Assembly: GCF_965208485.1 (NCBI RefSeq)
Contig: NZ_OZ242344.1
Coordinates: 868,001 to 932,000 of the forward strand
Reading direction: 5' to 3'
DNA from: Poriferisodalis sp965208485
GTDB lineage: Bacteria > Actinomycetota > Acidimicrobiia > Acidimicrobiales > Poriferisodalaceae
Length of the DNA: 64,000 nt
In this document: piece after piece, positions 36,901 through 43,233 of the stretch
How the letters are laid out: every line of letters starts with the position of its first letter
Numbering within the stretch: position 1 is the stretch's first letter
Made by a program: the position numbers and the translations under genes
The notes under the pieces: model-generated
Databases searched by the model: none
Told to the model about the DNA's origin: nothing
Seen by the model: only the letters and a program-made list of their open reading frames with translations

Positions 36901-37202
36901 GAGAACTGCTGCTTGTGCGCCCAGTTGTTGCGGGTGTCGGCCACCTCGAACACGAGAGACCGGATCGACGGCGAGAAGCCATGCCCGAAGATCCCGTTCC
37001 ATGTGGCCTTCATGCCGCTCAGCACGAAGGCGATGTCCGACGTGGTGCCGCTGTCGCGAGCGCTGCCGTGCATCTGCTGGCGCAGCTGGTCAAGCCAATT
37101 GTCACCGTAGAAGCCCTGCCATGTCTGCTCGCACTTGGGCCGCAGCCCGTCAGCCAGCAGGTCAAGCGCCTTCGAGACCCGCTCAGCGTTCGCCATCACC
37201 AT
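33933..37202 (-). CDS. HEPN (Swt1-type)-DUF499 ATPase, Hma-like ATPase component
   Basis: A 1089-residue protein. Residues about 5-125 form a Swt1-type HEPN domain with the R-x4-H motif RNNWAH (Arg91, His96), a known RNase motif in HEPN toxins. The DUF499 ATPase begins near 165 (TPWREVITPHSDVQTGRFDQ), with Walker A NFGGGKTH at 244-251 and Walker B VVLIDEWVAYARQL near 355. The C-terminus is acidic and Pro/Gly-rich, then ends in a short strand-rich tail. DUF499 ATPases co-occur with DUF1156 methylases and DUF3883 helicases in the Hma-type antiviral set as I know it. Both partners are in this island. ATG 37202 has an AGAGG site upstream. Confidence 0.85.
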   Translation of the reverse strand: MVMANAERVSKALDLLADGLRPKCEQTWQGFYGDNWLDQLRQQMHGSARDSGTTSDIAFVLSGMKATWNGIFGHGFSPSIRSLVFEVADTRNNWAHKQQFSTDDTARALDSMERLLEAFGDTEQRQQIRNSRRDLMRQMFDEEARSERRRTAAKPTEGQPQAGLTPWREVITPHSDVQTGRFDQAEFAADLYEVSQGTADHEYQDPEDFFARTYLTVGLRELLVGAAQRLSGNGGTPVIELQTNFGGGKTHSMIALHHLASGVPAARLSGVSEMLAEAEVELPPEINRAVLVGQVMSVADPKRVSADTALHTMWGNLAYQLGGQEGYEFVRTDDEAGTNPGEKLRELFRRYGPAVVLIDEWVAYARQLPDAGAEGRRVAAGDFDTQFTFAQALTEAAAASDNVVVLVTIPASDIETGGPRGHTAMERLKNVVDRTATPWQPATPDESFEIVRRRLFDPISPTHARVRDGVIRAFSEMYHDAAGEFPLGKGEADYRRRMELSYPIHPELFDRLFEDWSALDKFQRTRGVLRLMAIAISQLWQRGDQSLLIMPGNLPMDSAGVASELKKYLEEGWDPVIKSDVDGPNALPLRIDTAFSHFGRLSATRRAARTVYMGSAPRPDGKRGVDVKSVVLGCVQPGEPTGQFADALRRLSDQATHLYLDGSQYWYSLIPNVTRIAADRAASNFDDRHADDEVRDRIAAQRDRGNFVAVHPFAAGPGDVPDNDDGTHLVVLEPAATHSTGDQNSPAIKLAERIVTQRDAGPRLNQNLLVFVAAAANRLAELRGAARSFLAWRSIVADHVALDLTHQQKQQADSKLADASKQVDSLIAETFTQVLVPSRIPGTADIDWQSTRASTAGDIGERISRKLGTEEKLIGRYAGVRVRMDLDRHNLWTERGDVSVGDLWEAYARYPYMPRLTSRDVLDHAVSDGASKLNWQQETFAYAEAHDGDSWVGVHTAQHVTPTASGLLLHPDYVPAPSTSDGSGADEPTGPEGGEPPGRRAEPGGQPGPDPGVDDHPDPTQFYAQFQLDRVRGAQQLGDILEHITAHLGPEVQLELELRASSADGYDDGTRRTVSENAQSLNARAAEFE

Positions 37203-37479
37203 GGAATGAGCACCTCTCGAAGACCGGCAGCACAGGCAGCCGCCACATCATTCCACTGGGGTGAGACGCAATGCACCCTTTGGCACAAGTTGCCGGCTCT
37301 TCGACTGCCCTCGACGGCGAGAACTGGCGTCGGCGGACGGCGGGCGATCCCGCGTGCTTCGGCAACGCGGCCCACCAGCCGACGAAAAGCTTGGTGGAGT
37401 CCAGACGGCACCGTGCTAGTTGTTGCTGGATGGCACGAATTGGTCTGCCCCGCTTGTGACGTCGGCATCGAATTCGCGG

Positions 37480-37661
37480 ATGCTCTTTCTGGATGACTCG
37501 GGTCACCCGGCGCCAAATGACACCTCTGGTGCTGTCGTCATCGGTGGCCTGTCGGTGTCGTCCGACGCCGTACCGGTCCTGAGCCGACGAATAACGGGTG
37601 CCAAAGGCCGGCTCTTTCCAAGTCGTGGCCATCCCGCCAGTTGGGAGATCGATGCGATTAG
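37480..37661 (+). pseudogene. DUF3800 protein, N-terminal fragment
   Basis: The frame from ATG 37480 reads MLFLDDSGHPAPNDTSGAVV, then IGGLSVSSDAVPVLSRRITG, AKGRLFPSRGHPASWEI. This is the typical opening of DUF3800 proteins, RNase H-like proteins often found in defence islands. Homology fades after about 60 residues and the frame then runs on without sense through the terminator region. Most of the roughly 250-residue protein is missing. Bases 37203-37479 contain the probable promoter of the DUF499 gene and nothing else recognisable. Confidence 0.6.
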
Positions 37662-37698
37662 TAGGCCCAGCCGAACGCAATCGTGTGCCCCAGGCTTC

Positions 37699-37727
37699 AG
37701 GACCCCGGACCTCACGGGGTCCTTTTT
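37699..37727 (+). terminator. Strong rho-independent terminator
   Basis: AGGACCCCG (37699-37707) and CGGGGTCCT (37715-37723) form a perfect 9-bp stem around a 7-base loop. A run of T (TTTTT) begins in the last base pair. It terminates plus-strand transcription, so it either served the DUF3800 remnant or an unrecognised short transcript upstream. Confidence 0.8.
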
Positions 37728-37895
37728 CTGTGCCCCAAGACTTCGCTGCCAATTGCTGGCGATGGAGATGTCCGTCCCAGCCGGTCAGAACATCTGGCCT
37801 CCGGTAGGCGCAGTCGCGCAGCGAGGACGCAGAGAGTCAGGCTGGGCCGATTGCCCCATGCAAGACCTCGGCCCTGCATGCCCGCTGGATCAGCG

Positions 37896-39182
37896 TCACG
37901 CCCACTGGATCCGCGGTGCGGCGAGCGGGATCGGCGAACCCGTGATCTTGACGCGCAGCCTGCGCAGCGAGGCTTTGGCGGCGGCCAGATTCTGTTCGAG
38001 CGTTTCGGGGCCATCGCCGCGGCGTTCGGCGACGTACCGCAGCCATCGCGGGAACGCAGAGTCGATCGTCGCGAGACGCTCGCCGCTGAACTCGAACCCA
38101 TCCCCGGGCTCGCCGAACTCGGCGAACGGGTCATAACCGCTCAGATCGTCATCTGCATCCCACAACGGCAGAAATCGCTCGATGAAGGTCTCGATCCTCG
38201 GCGGCGTCCAGCGAAGCACATCAGGGTCACGGCAGGCCTGCGAGAACATCGTTGCCGCCACAACCAGTCCGGCCAAGTCCTCTTTGTGCTCGCCGAGCGG
38301 GAAAGGCAGGTCAACGAACCCCCCGACGACATCGGCGAGGCGCTCAGCGACATCCTCGTCGTCGATGGCATCACCTTCGCAGGTGCGTTCGGCGCTCGGC
38401 AGTGCCTCGACCCGCTGGCCCACGAGCATGCGCAGATCGATGTCCGCATCCAGATCGAGGTCGTTGTCCCACCAGTCTGCGATTGCCTCATCCAGATGCT
38501 CAAGACCTCTCGCCAGCAGTTCTTGGGCCGCGTCCAAGGCGATAGTTTCGGCTACGAGTCCCGCCTCTTGTAGTCGCGGTGCCGACTGCCCCGCTGGAGT
38601 GACTGCCAGATCGTGTGCAATGCCCCAGCCGAACGGATGCAAGCTGGCGCAAACCTCGTGAACGGACCCATCCGGTCGGGCGAAGTCGACGACGACTGCT
38701 GCGTACTCGTCCCACTCGTCACAGAGCTTGACGGCCCCGACCGCCTCGGCAGCGCCGAGCGATGTCGCCCATGGAGGCACTGAAGCGCCGTCTGCCCCGA
38801 GGCGGTCCAGCACCTGCTGGGCGCGTTGGCGGCTCGCGGAAGGGCCGTAGACGCTCATGCCCGCGGCAATCACCCCGCCGGCCGCAGATCCGATGGTCTC
38901 GGCATGCGCCAGCACCGCCGGGGCTCGAACACCGAAGGGGTTCCAGTCCGAGGTGAGATGCATGCCGATGGTGCACGACACTGCCGTCTCTGTTGCGATC
39001 AGATCATCGTCGTCGTGCGTGTCGATGCAGTGCTCGATGTCGGCGACCAGCATGGCGAGCTCTCGCGTGGTTCTGTCATCGGGGACCGGTCGATGACGCC
39101 CGGTTACAGCGCGTTGGCTCGTGCGGCCTCGGGTGCCCTTGGGCGTCACACGGCCGCCACGTCGTGACTTCGGTCTGGCCAT
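37896..39182 (-). CDS. Hypothetical protein, paralogue of the gene at 32577
   Basis: A 428-residue protein beginning MARPKSRRGGRVTPKGTRGR. The shared blocks with its paralogue are VPPWATSLGAAEAVGAVKLC, DEWDEYAAVVVDFARPDGS, LRWTPPRIETFIERFLPLWD and FPRWLRYVAERRGD. Aspartate- and glutamate-rich stretches (WWDNDLDLDADIDL) mark the middle. The CxxC motif of the paralogue is absent, so zinc binding is not a common feature. The frame is open to 39260, but ATG 39182 aligns with the paralogue's start. Function unknown. Confidence 0.75.
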   Translation of the reverse strand: MARPKSRRGGRVTPKGTRGRTSQRAVTGRHRPVPDDRTTRELAMLVADIEHCIDTHDDDDLIATETAVSCTIGMHLTSDWNPFGVRAPAVLAHAETIGSAAGGVIAAGMSVYGPSASRQRAQQVLDRLGADGASVPPWATSLGAAEAVGAVKLCDEWDEYAAVVVDFARPDGSVHEVCASLHPFGWGIAHDLAVTPAGQSAPRLQEAGLVAETIALDAAQELLARGLEHLDEAIADWWDNDLDLDADIDLRMLVGQRVEALPSAERTCEGDAIDDEDVAERLADVVGGFVDLPFPLGEHKEDLAGLVVAATMFSQACRDPDVLRWTPPRIETFIERFLPLWDADDDLSGYDPFAEFGEPGDGFEFSGERLATIDSAFPRWLRYVAERRGDGPETLEQNLAAAKASLRRLRVKITGSPIPLAAPRIQWA

Positions 39183-39295
39183 CGGCGAAGCGTAGGCCCG
39201 CCACCTCCGCAGCCCGCGGACACCTAGCAGGCGTACCGCTGGCGGGGTGCGCTGCACCACGCTGACGCCGTCGATCGGTGCGCCGAGACCGCCTC

Positions 39296-40045
39296 CTATC
39301 TCGGGTCTCTCACAGTCGGCAGGTGGGGGCCGATGTAGCCGATGTGAATCTTGCCGGTCTTGCCCCGAGTGTCGTCGAGAAAGTACAGGCGAGGCGCGGT
39401 CTCACCTTGATCGAGCTTGACGTGCGCTGCCATCTCACGGCGCCCAGAGACATCGAGCGCTGGGTCGACCTGAAAGCGCCTCGCATGGGTCATCCGCTCG
39501 CTGCGCTGAACTCCGACGGATTCGCTCATGGCGACGCGGTTGGCGCTGTAGCAGACACCACCGCTTCCGCCTCGCTCACACCAGTGCTTGAAGTCGCCGT
39601 CGCGCGTGCCGTCAAGAGCGTAGGCATGCAGAGCCCGCAGCGCCTCCATGACTGCATGTCCCCGCCCTTGACGTCGGCCGGACTTGTCGAGCCTGGCGAC
39701 CGCGGCCTCAACGACGGAATCGGGGATGCTCAGCGCTACAAGGTGTGTCTTCGCAAACTCCAGCGCCTGCTTGACGCTGCGAACCCTTCCCGGTTCTCGC
39801 TCACCCTGCACCCGCGACAGCGCCTCGACCGTCTGGCGCTCAGCGTCGGCGATGCGCTCGGCATGGCCGGACAGTGCGCCGATGATCCGGTGCTGCTCGC
39901 GCCATCCGCCCCGCAGCCGCCGGATGCGGTTCTGCAGATGCGCCACCCGCTCTCGTGCCGCGCCAAGCTCCGCCGTTGCAGAGTCGAGCTGCTCCCGACA
40001 GTCAGTCAACAGATCACGGGTCTCGAGGAGGGTCGCCCAGTTCAT
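39296..40045 (-). CDS. Coiled-coil hypothetical protein of the island
   Basis: A 249-residue protein from ATG 40045, chosen because a strong AAGGAGGAGGAGG site precedes it. The frame is open further to 40264. Residues about 1-75 form a long coiled coil (ETRDLLTDCREQLDSATAEL, then GAARERVAHLQNRIRRLRGG). A central helical region is followed by a C-terminal segment rich in strands (AHVKLDQGETAPRLYFLDDT, GKIHIGYIGPHLPT) that resembles a small nuclease-like or cyclophilin-like end, without a clear motif. The HWCER element near residue 165 might bind metal. I do not recognise the family. Confidence 0.6.
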   Translation of the reverse strand: MNWATLLETRDLLTDCREQLDSATAELGAARERVAHLQNRIRRLRGGWREQHRIIGALSGHAERIADAERQTVEALSRVQGEREPGRVRSVKQALEFAKTHLVALSIPDSVVEAAVARLDKSGRRQGRGHAVMEALRALHAYALDGTRDGDFKHWCERGGSGGVCYSANRVAMSESVGVQRSERMTHARRFQVDPALDVSGRREMAAHVKLDQGETAPRLYFLDDTRGKTGKIHIGYIGPHLPTVRDPR

Positions 40046-40563
40046 CTGGGCCTCCTCCTCCTTCTCGGCGAGACGTGCTCGGAGGCACCCCCGTGTATCC
40101 GAGCGGTCGCCTACATCGGGCTTGGTGGAGACGATGGACGGCACCACCCTGAAACAGGTCGGGGAGGCGTGTCTACGAGGTGCCCGTTGCTGGCTCATGA
40201 TTGCTCCTGGTTCTCTTGGGATATCTCCCGGTTGCCGACCTCTCGCGGAATCGCCAGATGTCAAGCATCAAACGCTGCTCGCCAATGCGCGGCTCTTCCG
40301 CCCATGAGATCCCAGCAGGGGGGTGTGACACCTACCGGATCGTGCCCCGCCCGGTGTCCGGTGACGATGTGCATTACCGCTGCCGTCGGGCGTGACGACT
40401 GCCCACTCCGGCGGGTTCACGCGGGCGCTGCGACGCATCGTCCAAGCTCACCGTGGCGCAGGAGACCATCAACCGGCCGGGAGCTCATAGACGAATGTTT
40501 TCGCAGGTCAGCGGGCTGAGCACGGCCCAAATCGAGTCCGCGACGCAGCACTAGGATCGCCAC
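40046..40563. other. Gene-poor 518-bp gap before the HNH gene
   Basis: No frame on either strand has recognisable protein content here. Extensions of the minus-strand coiled-coil gene run into it but are low-complexity. It separates two divergent genes and so should hold both promoters. No clear -10/-35 pairs stand out in the GC-rich sequence. Confidence 0.5.
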
Positions 40564-41535
40564 GTGCCTTCGCTGGCGGCGCTTCTGGACTTGACCGACG
40601 AGGAAGCACGCGGGCAGTGGGGGCGCATCTTGCAGCGCGTCCACAGGCCGAGGCAGGAGCCGTACAACTCAGTTGAGGTCGTCCTGTGCTGCGCGCTCTT
40701 CCGCGCCGTCGATCCCCATCGCTTCGGCGGACGCAACATTCACTTGATTCCAGAGGAAGTCGCGCTCCTCGCGGACCTGTTCATGCGATCGACGCGATCG
40801 ATCAACATCAAGATGCTGAATCTCGACGGGTCACGTCCGAATGGCGCCGCGAGCGACGTGCCGTTCTATGACGCGATGGCTGCGGACCATCGCCACTTCA
40901 CCGCTCTCTACGAATGCGTAGTGCGTGCAGCCCGGCAGATGGGCATCGGCCCGAGTCGCCTGCCTGATTTCGTCGAGCGCGACACGGCGGGCTATGCCGT
41001 CATGCTCGGCCAGGACCGCTTGCCTCAAGGCCCCTTGGCGGAAGCCGTGGAAGTCGCGGCGGCCCAGCTGAGGGCGAGACAGTTGGCGGCCGACGACGCC
41101 CAGACCTTCCGTGTTGCCGAGCAGAAGATCCGGCTCGGACAGCATCGGTTCGCCAGAAACGTGCTTGAGAACTACGGACATCAGTGCGCGTTCTGCGAGT
41201 TTGCTCCACGCTCGTTGCCGCGCCAAAAGCTCCTGATTGCCTCGCACATCAAGCCGTGGAGAGATTCGAACGACGTTGAACGGCTGGACGCAGCGAACGG
41301 AATCGCCTCCTGTCCGATGCACGACGCTGCGTTCGATGTCGGACTAATCACGGTCAACGGCGGCCTGCGGGTGCATCGAGCAGGATCCTTGCAGCACAGC
41401 TTGACCGCCGACGTTGGCGTCAAGCACAACTTCGGTAGCACGCTGCGGTCAACACTGCGACTGCCTCGCCGTGCCGCGCCCGACCGCACGTACCTCGCTT
41501 GGCACCACGAGCACATCTACGTCGACGCGATTTGA
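40564..41535 (+). CDS. HNH endonuclease, restriction-type
   Basis: A 323-residue protein. The C-terminal half holds the nuclease: a zinc-type CAFCEF pair near residue 208, then LIASHIKPWRDS near 225 and LDAANGIASCPMHDAAFDVG near 240, the His-Asn-His pattern of HNH proteins that accompany modification methylases. The N-terminal 150 residues are helical and probably bind DNA or a partner. GTG 40564 opens the frame. It converges on the receiver-domain gene 114 bases away. With the cytosine methyltransferase at 46115 it would supply the cutting activity of a restriction system. That pairing is inferred from position. Confidence 0.85.
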   Translation: MPSLAALLDLTDEEARGQWGRILQRVHRPRQEPYNSVEVVLCCALFRAVDPHRFGGRNIHLIPEEVALLADLFMRSTRSINIKMLNLDGSRPNGAASDVPFYDAMAADHRHFTALYECVVRAARQMGIGPSRLPDFVERDTAGYAVMLGQDRLPQGPLAEAVEVAAAQLRARQLAADDAQTFRVAEQKIRLGQHRFARNVLENYGHQCAFCEFAPRSLPRQKLLIASHIKPWRDSNDVERLDAANGIASCPMHDAAFDVGLITVNGGLRVHRAGSLQHSLTADVGVKHNFGSTLRSTLRLPRRAAPDRTYLAWHHEHIYVDAI

Positions 41536-41649
41536 CTGGCGTTCCGCTACCGGCCCAGCGCCTTCCTCAAGTCACCGCGATGAAGACGCTTCACAGAAGG
41601 CCGCTGCATTCTTCTCAACTCGCCGCGAGTCGCTCGAACCGAATCCGAT

Positions 41650-43233
41650 CTATTTCGGAGCGCCTCGCCTGAGCCACTCTGACTGGTCAGTCCCGATGCG
41701 CGTGGCGGCCGAGCCGAGGGTTTGAGCCACCCGAGCCGCCAAGTTCGGACGCAAGCGCGCCATGACGTCGTAGCGAACGTCGTCCACGTCTGTGAAGTAC
41801 CAGTTAGGCGCACTACCTCGAGCTACAACCGCGCCAGCGTCATTCGGCGAGAATCGGACTTGCTTCAGCTGATGCAACTGCGTGACGAACGAGAGGCCGG
41901 TGGGCACGCCATCAGAGGGACTGACCATCGCATCAGGTGACTCGTGACCCAACTGCACCGGAATGAGGGGGAAGTCACGAGATGTCGTCAGTCGGACGCT
42001 GTCGCATGGAGGTTGAACGCACAACCACAGTCCGTGTGGTGAGTCATCGCCCGACGTGAGCGGTTCCTGTGTCTCGGCCGCCCGTCTCAGAACGACGCCA
42101 AGCTCGAGCTGCGGCGGTGTGTCGCCGAGACCGACCGAGTCCATCATGGCGGCGATTTTCCGATTCGAGTCGTCCGCATCGACAAGTGCGCCCGTTAACT
42201 CAGGGATTGCCTGCCGTATCGCCCGGTCGTTCATACCGAGCTTGCAGAGCCCCTGAGAAACGGCCTCCCGGGCGAGTTCCTCGTTGCTCAATTGCCCTAG
42301 TTCCCCCAACGCGTTTTGCACCGAGCCGGAACTTCGCAGCCGTTGAGCAAATGGCTCCAGGTTTCCCGTGGCCGTCGATTGTGCCAAAGCCCTTGAGGAA
42401 GAGTCGATGTGCCACAGGTCGCCAACGCGCCCGTCATGCAGCACCCGCTCGAAGTCGCTCGCAAGGAGGCGCACGAACTGAGTTGCCGCATCGGATGGTT
42501 CCGGAAGTAGCGCCCGGTGAATCAAAGCCCCGGCGTCCAGTTCTGCGTTGAAGGTGGCCAGAATCCGCGGTGCCGACTCGCGCAGGGCGTTGATGCCACT
42601 GAAGGCGAACTCGGGCATCAAACCCTTGAACACCAACTCGAGGTCGGCGCAGATCATTCCCGGCAGGTCGCCGTAACCAGGCGGTTGACGTCGATCCTCG
42701 CCATCGGTCAGCCGCACTCCCGGCTTGCCGAACACGAGCACGACCGTGTTGCCGCGTCGGAGTGAGTACTCATCGACGGTCTCGAATTGGGCGCCGTCGA
42801 CGAGACGCTGTGCAACATCTCCGAGTCCAGTCATGCCGGTGAATACCACGATGACATTGAGCCGTTCGGTGCGCTCCGAGGCGATCGCTTTGATCATCTC
42901 GAGAGTCGTGGCGTCGCTGCCGCACAGCAACCAGTCAAGTATCAACAGGTCTGCAATCTCGGCCCCCCGTAGTGCCTGCCGCACAATGTCCGACGCGCCC
43001 TCGGCCGGTTCAAGGACGCTGCACACCACCCCCGCCGCGAGGAACGCACGGACAAGCTCGGCTGGATGCACTGGGGTCTCGTCTTGCGCTGGGGGTTCGA
43101 TGAGACCCTCTGTCGGCTCCTGCTCGCCACCCTCCGCCCACTCATCGTCGAGCACCTCGAGCGGCCCATAGTCTGGAGCTACGCGATCGTCGATCAGCAG
43201 CGCCGTGCGGAAGTAGTCACTGATGGCGCTCAT
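41650..43233 (-). CDS. Receiver-domain protein of the methylase-GHKL operon
   Basis: A 527-residue protein. Residues 1-175 form a response-receiver-like domain with the complete phosphorylation pocket: acidic pair Asp15-Asp16 (ALLIDDR), phospho-acceptor Asp100 (LLILDWLL), Thr132 (VVFTGM) and Lys170 (VFGKPG). An insert of about 40 acidic residues after strand 1 distinguishes it from CheY-type receivers. The remaining 350 residues are unrecognised, with no DNA-binding domain visible. Its ATG overlaps the GHKL gene's stop by four bases, so the two are made together. It is the expected output partner of the histidine-kinase-like domain upstream. Confidence 0.82.
   Translation of the reverse strand: MSAISDYFRTALLIDDRVAPDYGPLEVLDDEWAEGGEQEPTEGLIEPPAQDETPVHPAELVRAFLAAGVVCSVLEPAEGASDIVRQALRGAEIADLLILDWLLCGSDATTLEMIKAIASERTERLNVIVVFTGMTGLGDVAQRLVDGAQFETVDEYSLRRGNTVVLVFGKPGVRLTDGEDRRQPPGYGDLPGMICADLELVFKGLMPEFAFSGINALRESAPRILATFNAELDAGALIHRALLPEPSDAATQFVRLLASDFERVLHDGRVGDLWHIDSSSRALAQSTATGNLEPFAQRLRSSGSVQNALGELGQLSNEELAREAVSQGLCKLGMNDRAIRQAIPELTGALVDADDSNRKIAAMMDSVGLGDTPPQLELGVVLRRAAETQEPLTSGDDSPHGLWLCVQPPCDSVRLTTSRDFPLIPVQLGHESPDAMVSPSDGVPTGLSFVTQLHQLKQVRFSPNDAGAVVARGSAPNWYFTDVDDVRYDVMARLRPNLAARVAQTLGSAATRIGTDQSEWLRRGAPK

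Noticed and set aside
37196..37516. A 106-codon minus-strand frame overlapping the DUF499 start
   Set aside because: The overlap looks operon-like, but the sequence is low-complexity and has no recognisable content; it is antisense to the DUF3800 relic in part.
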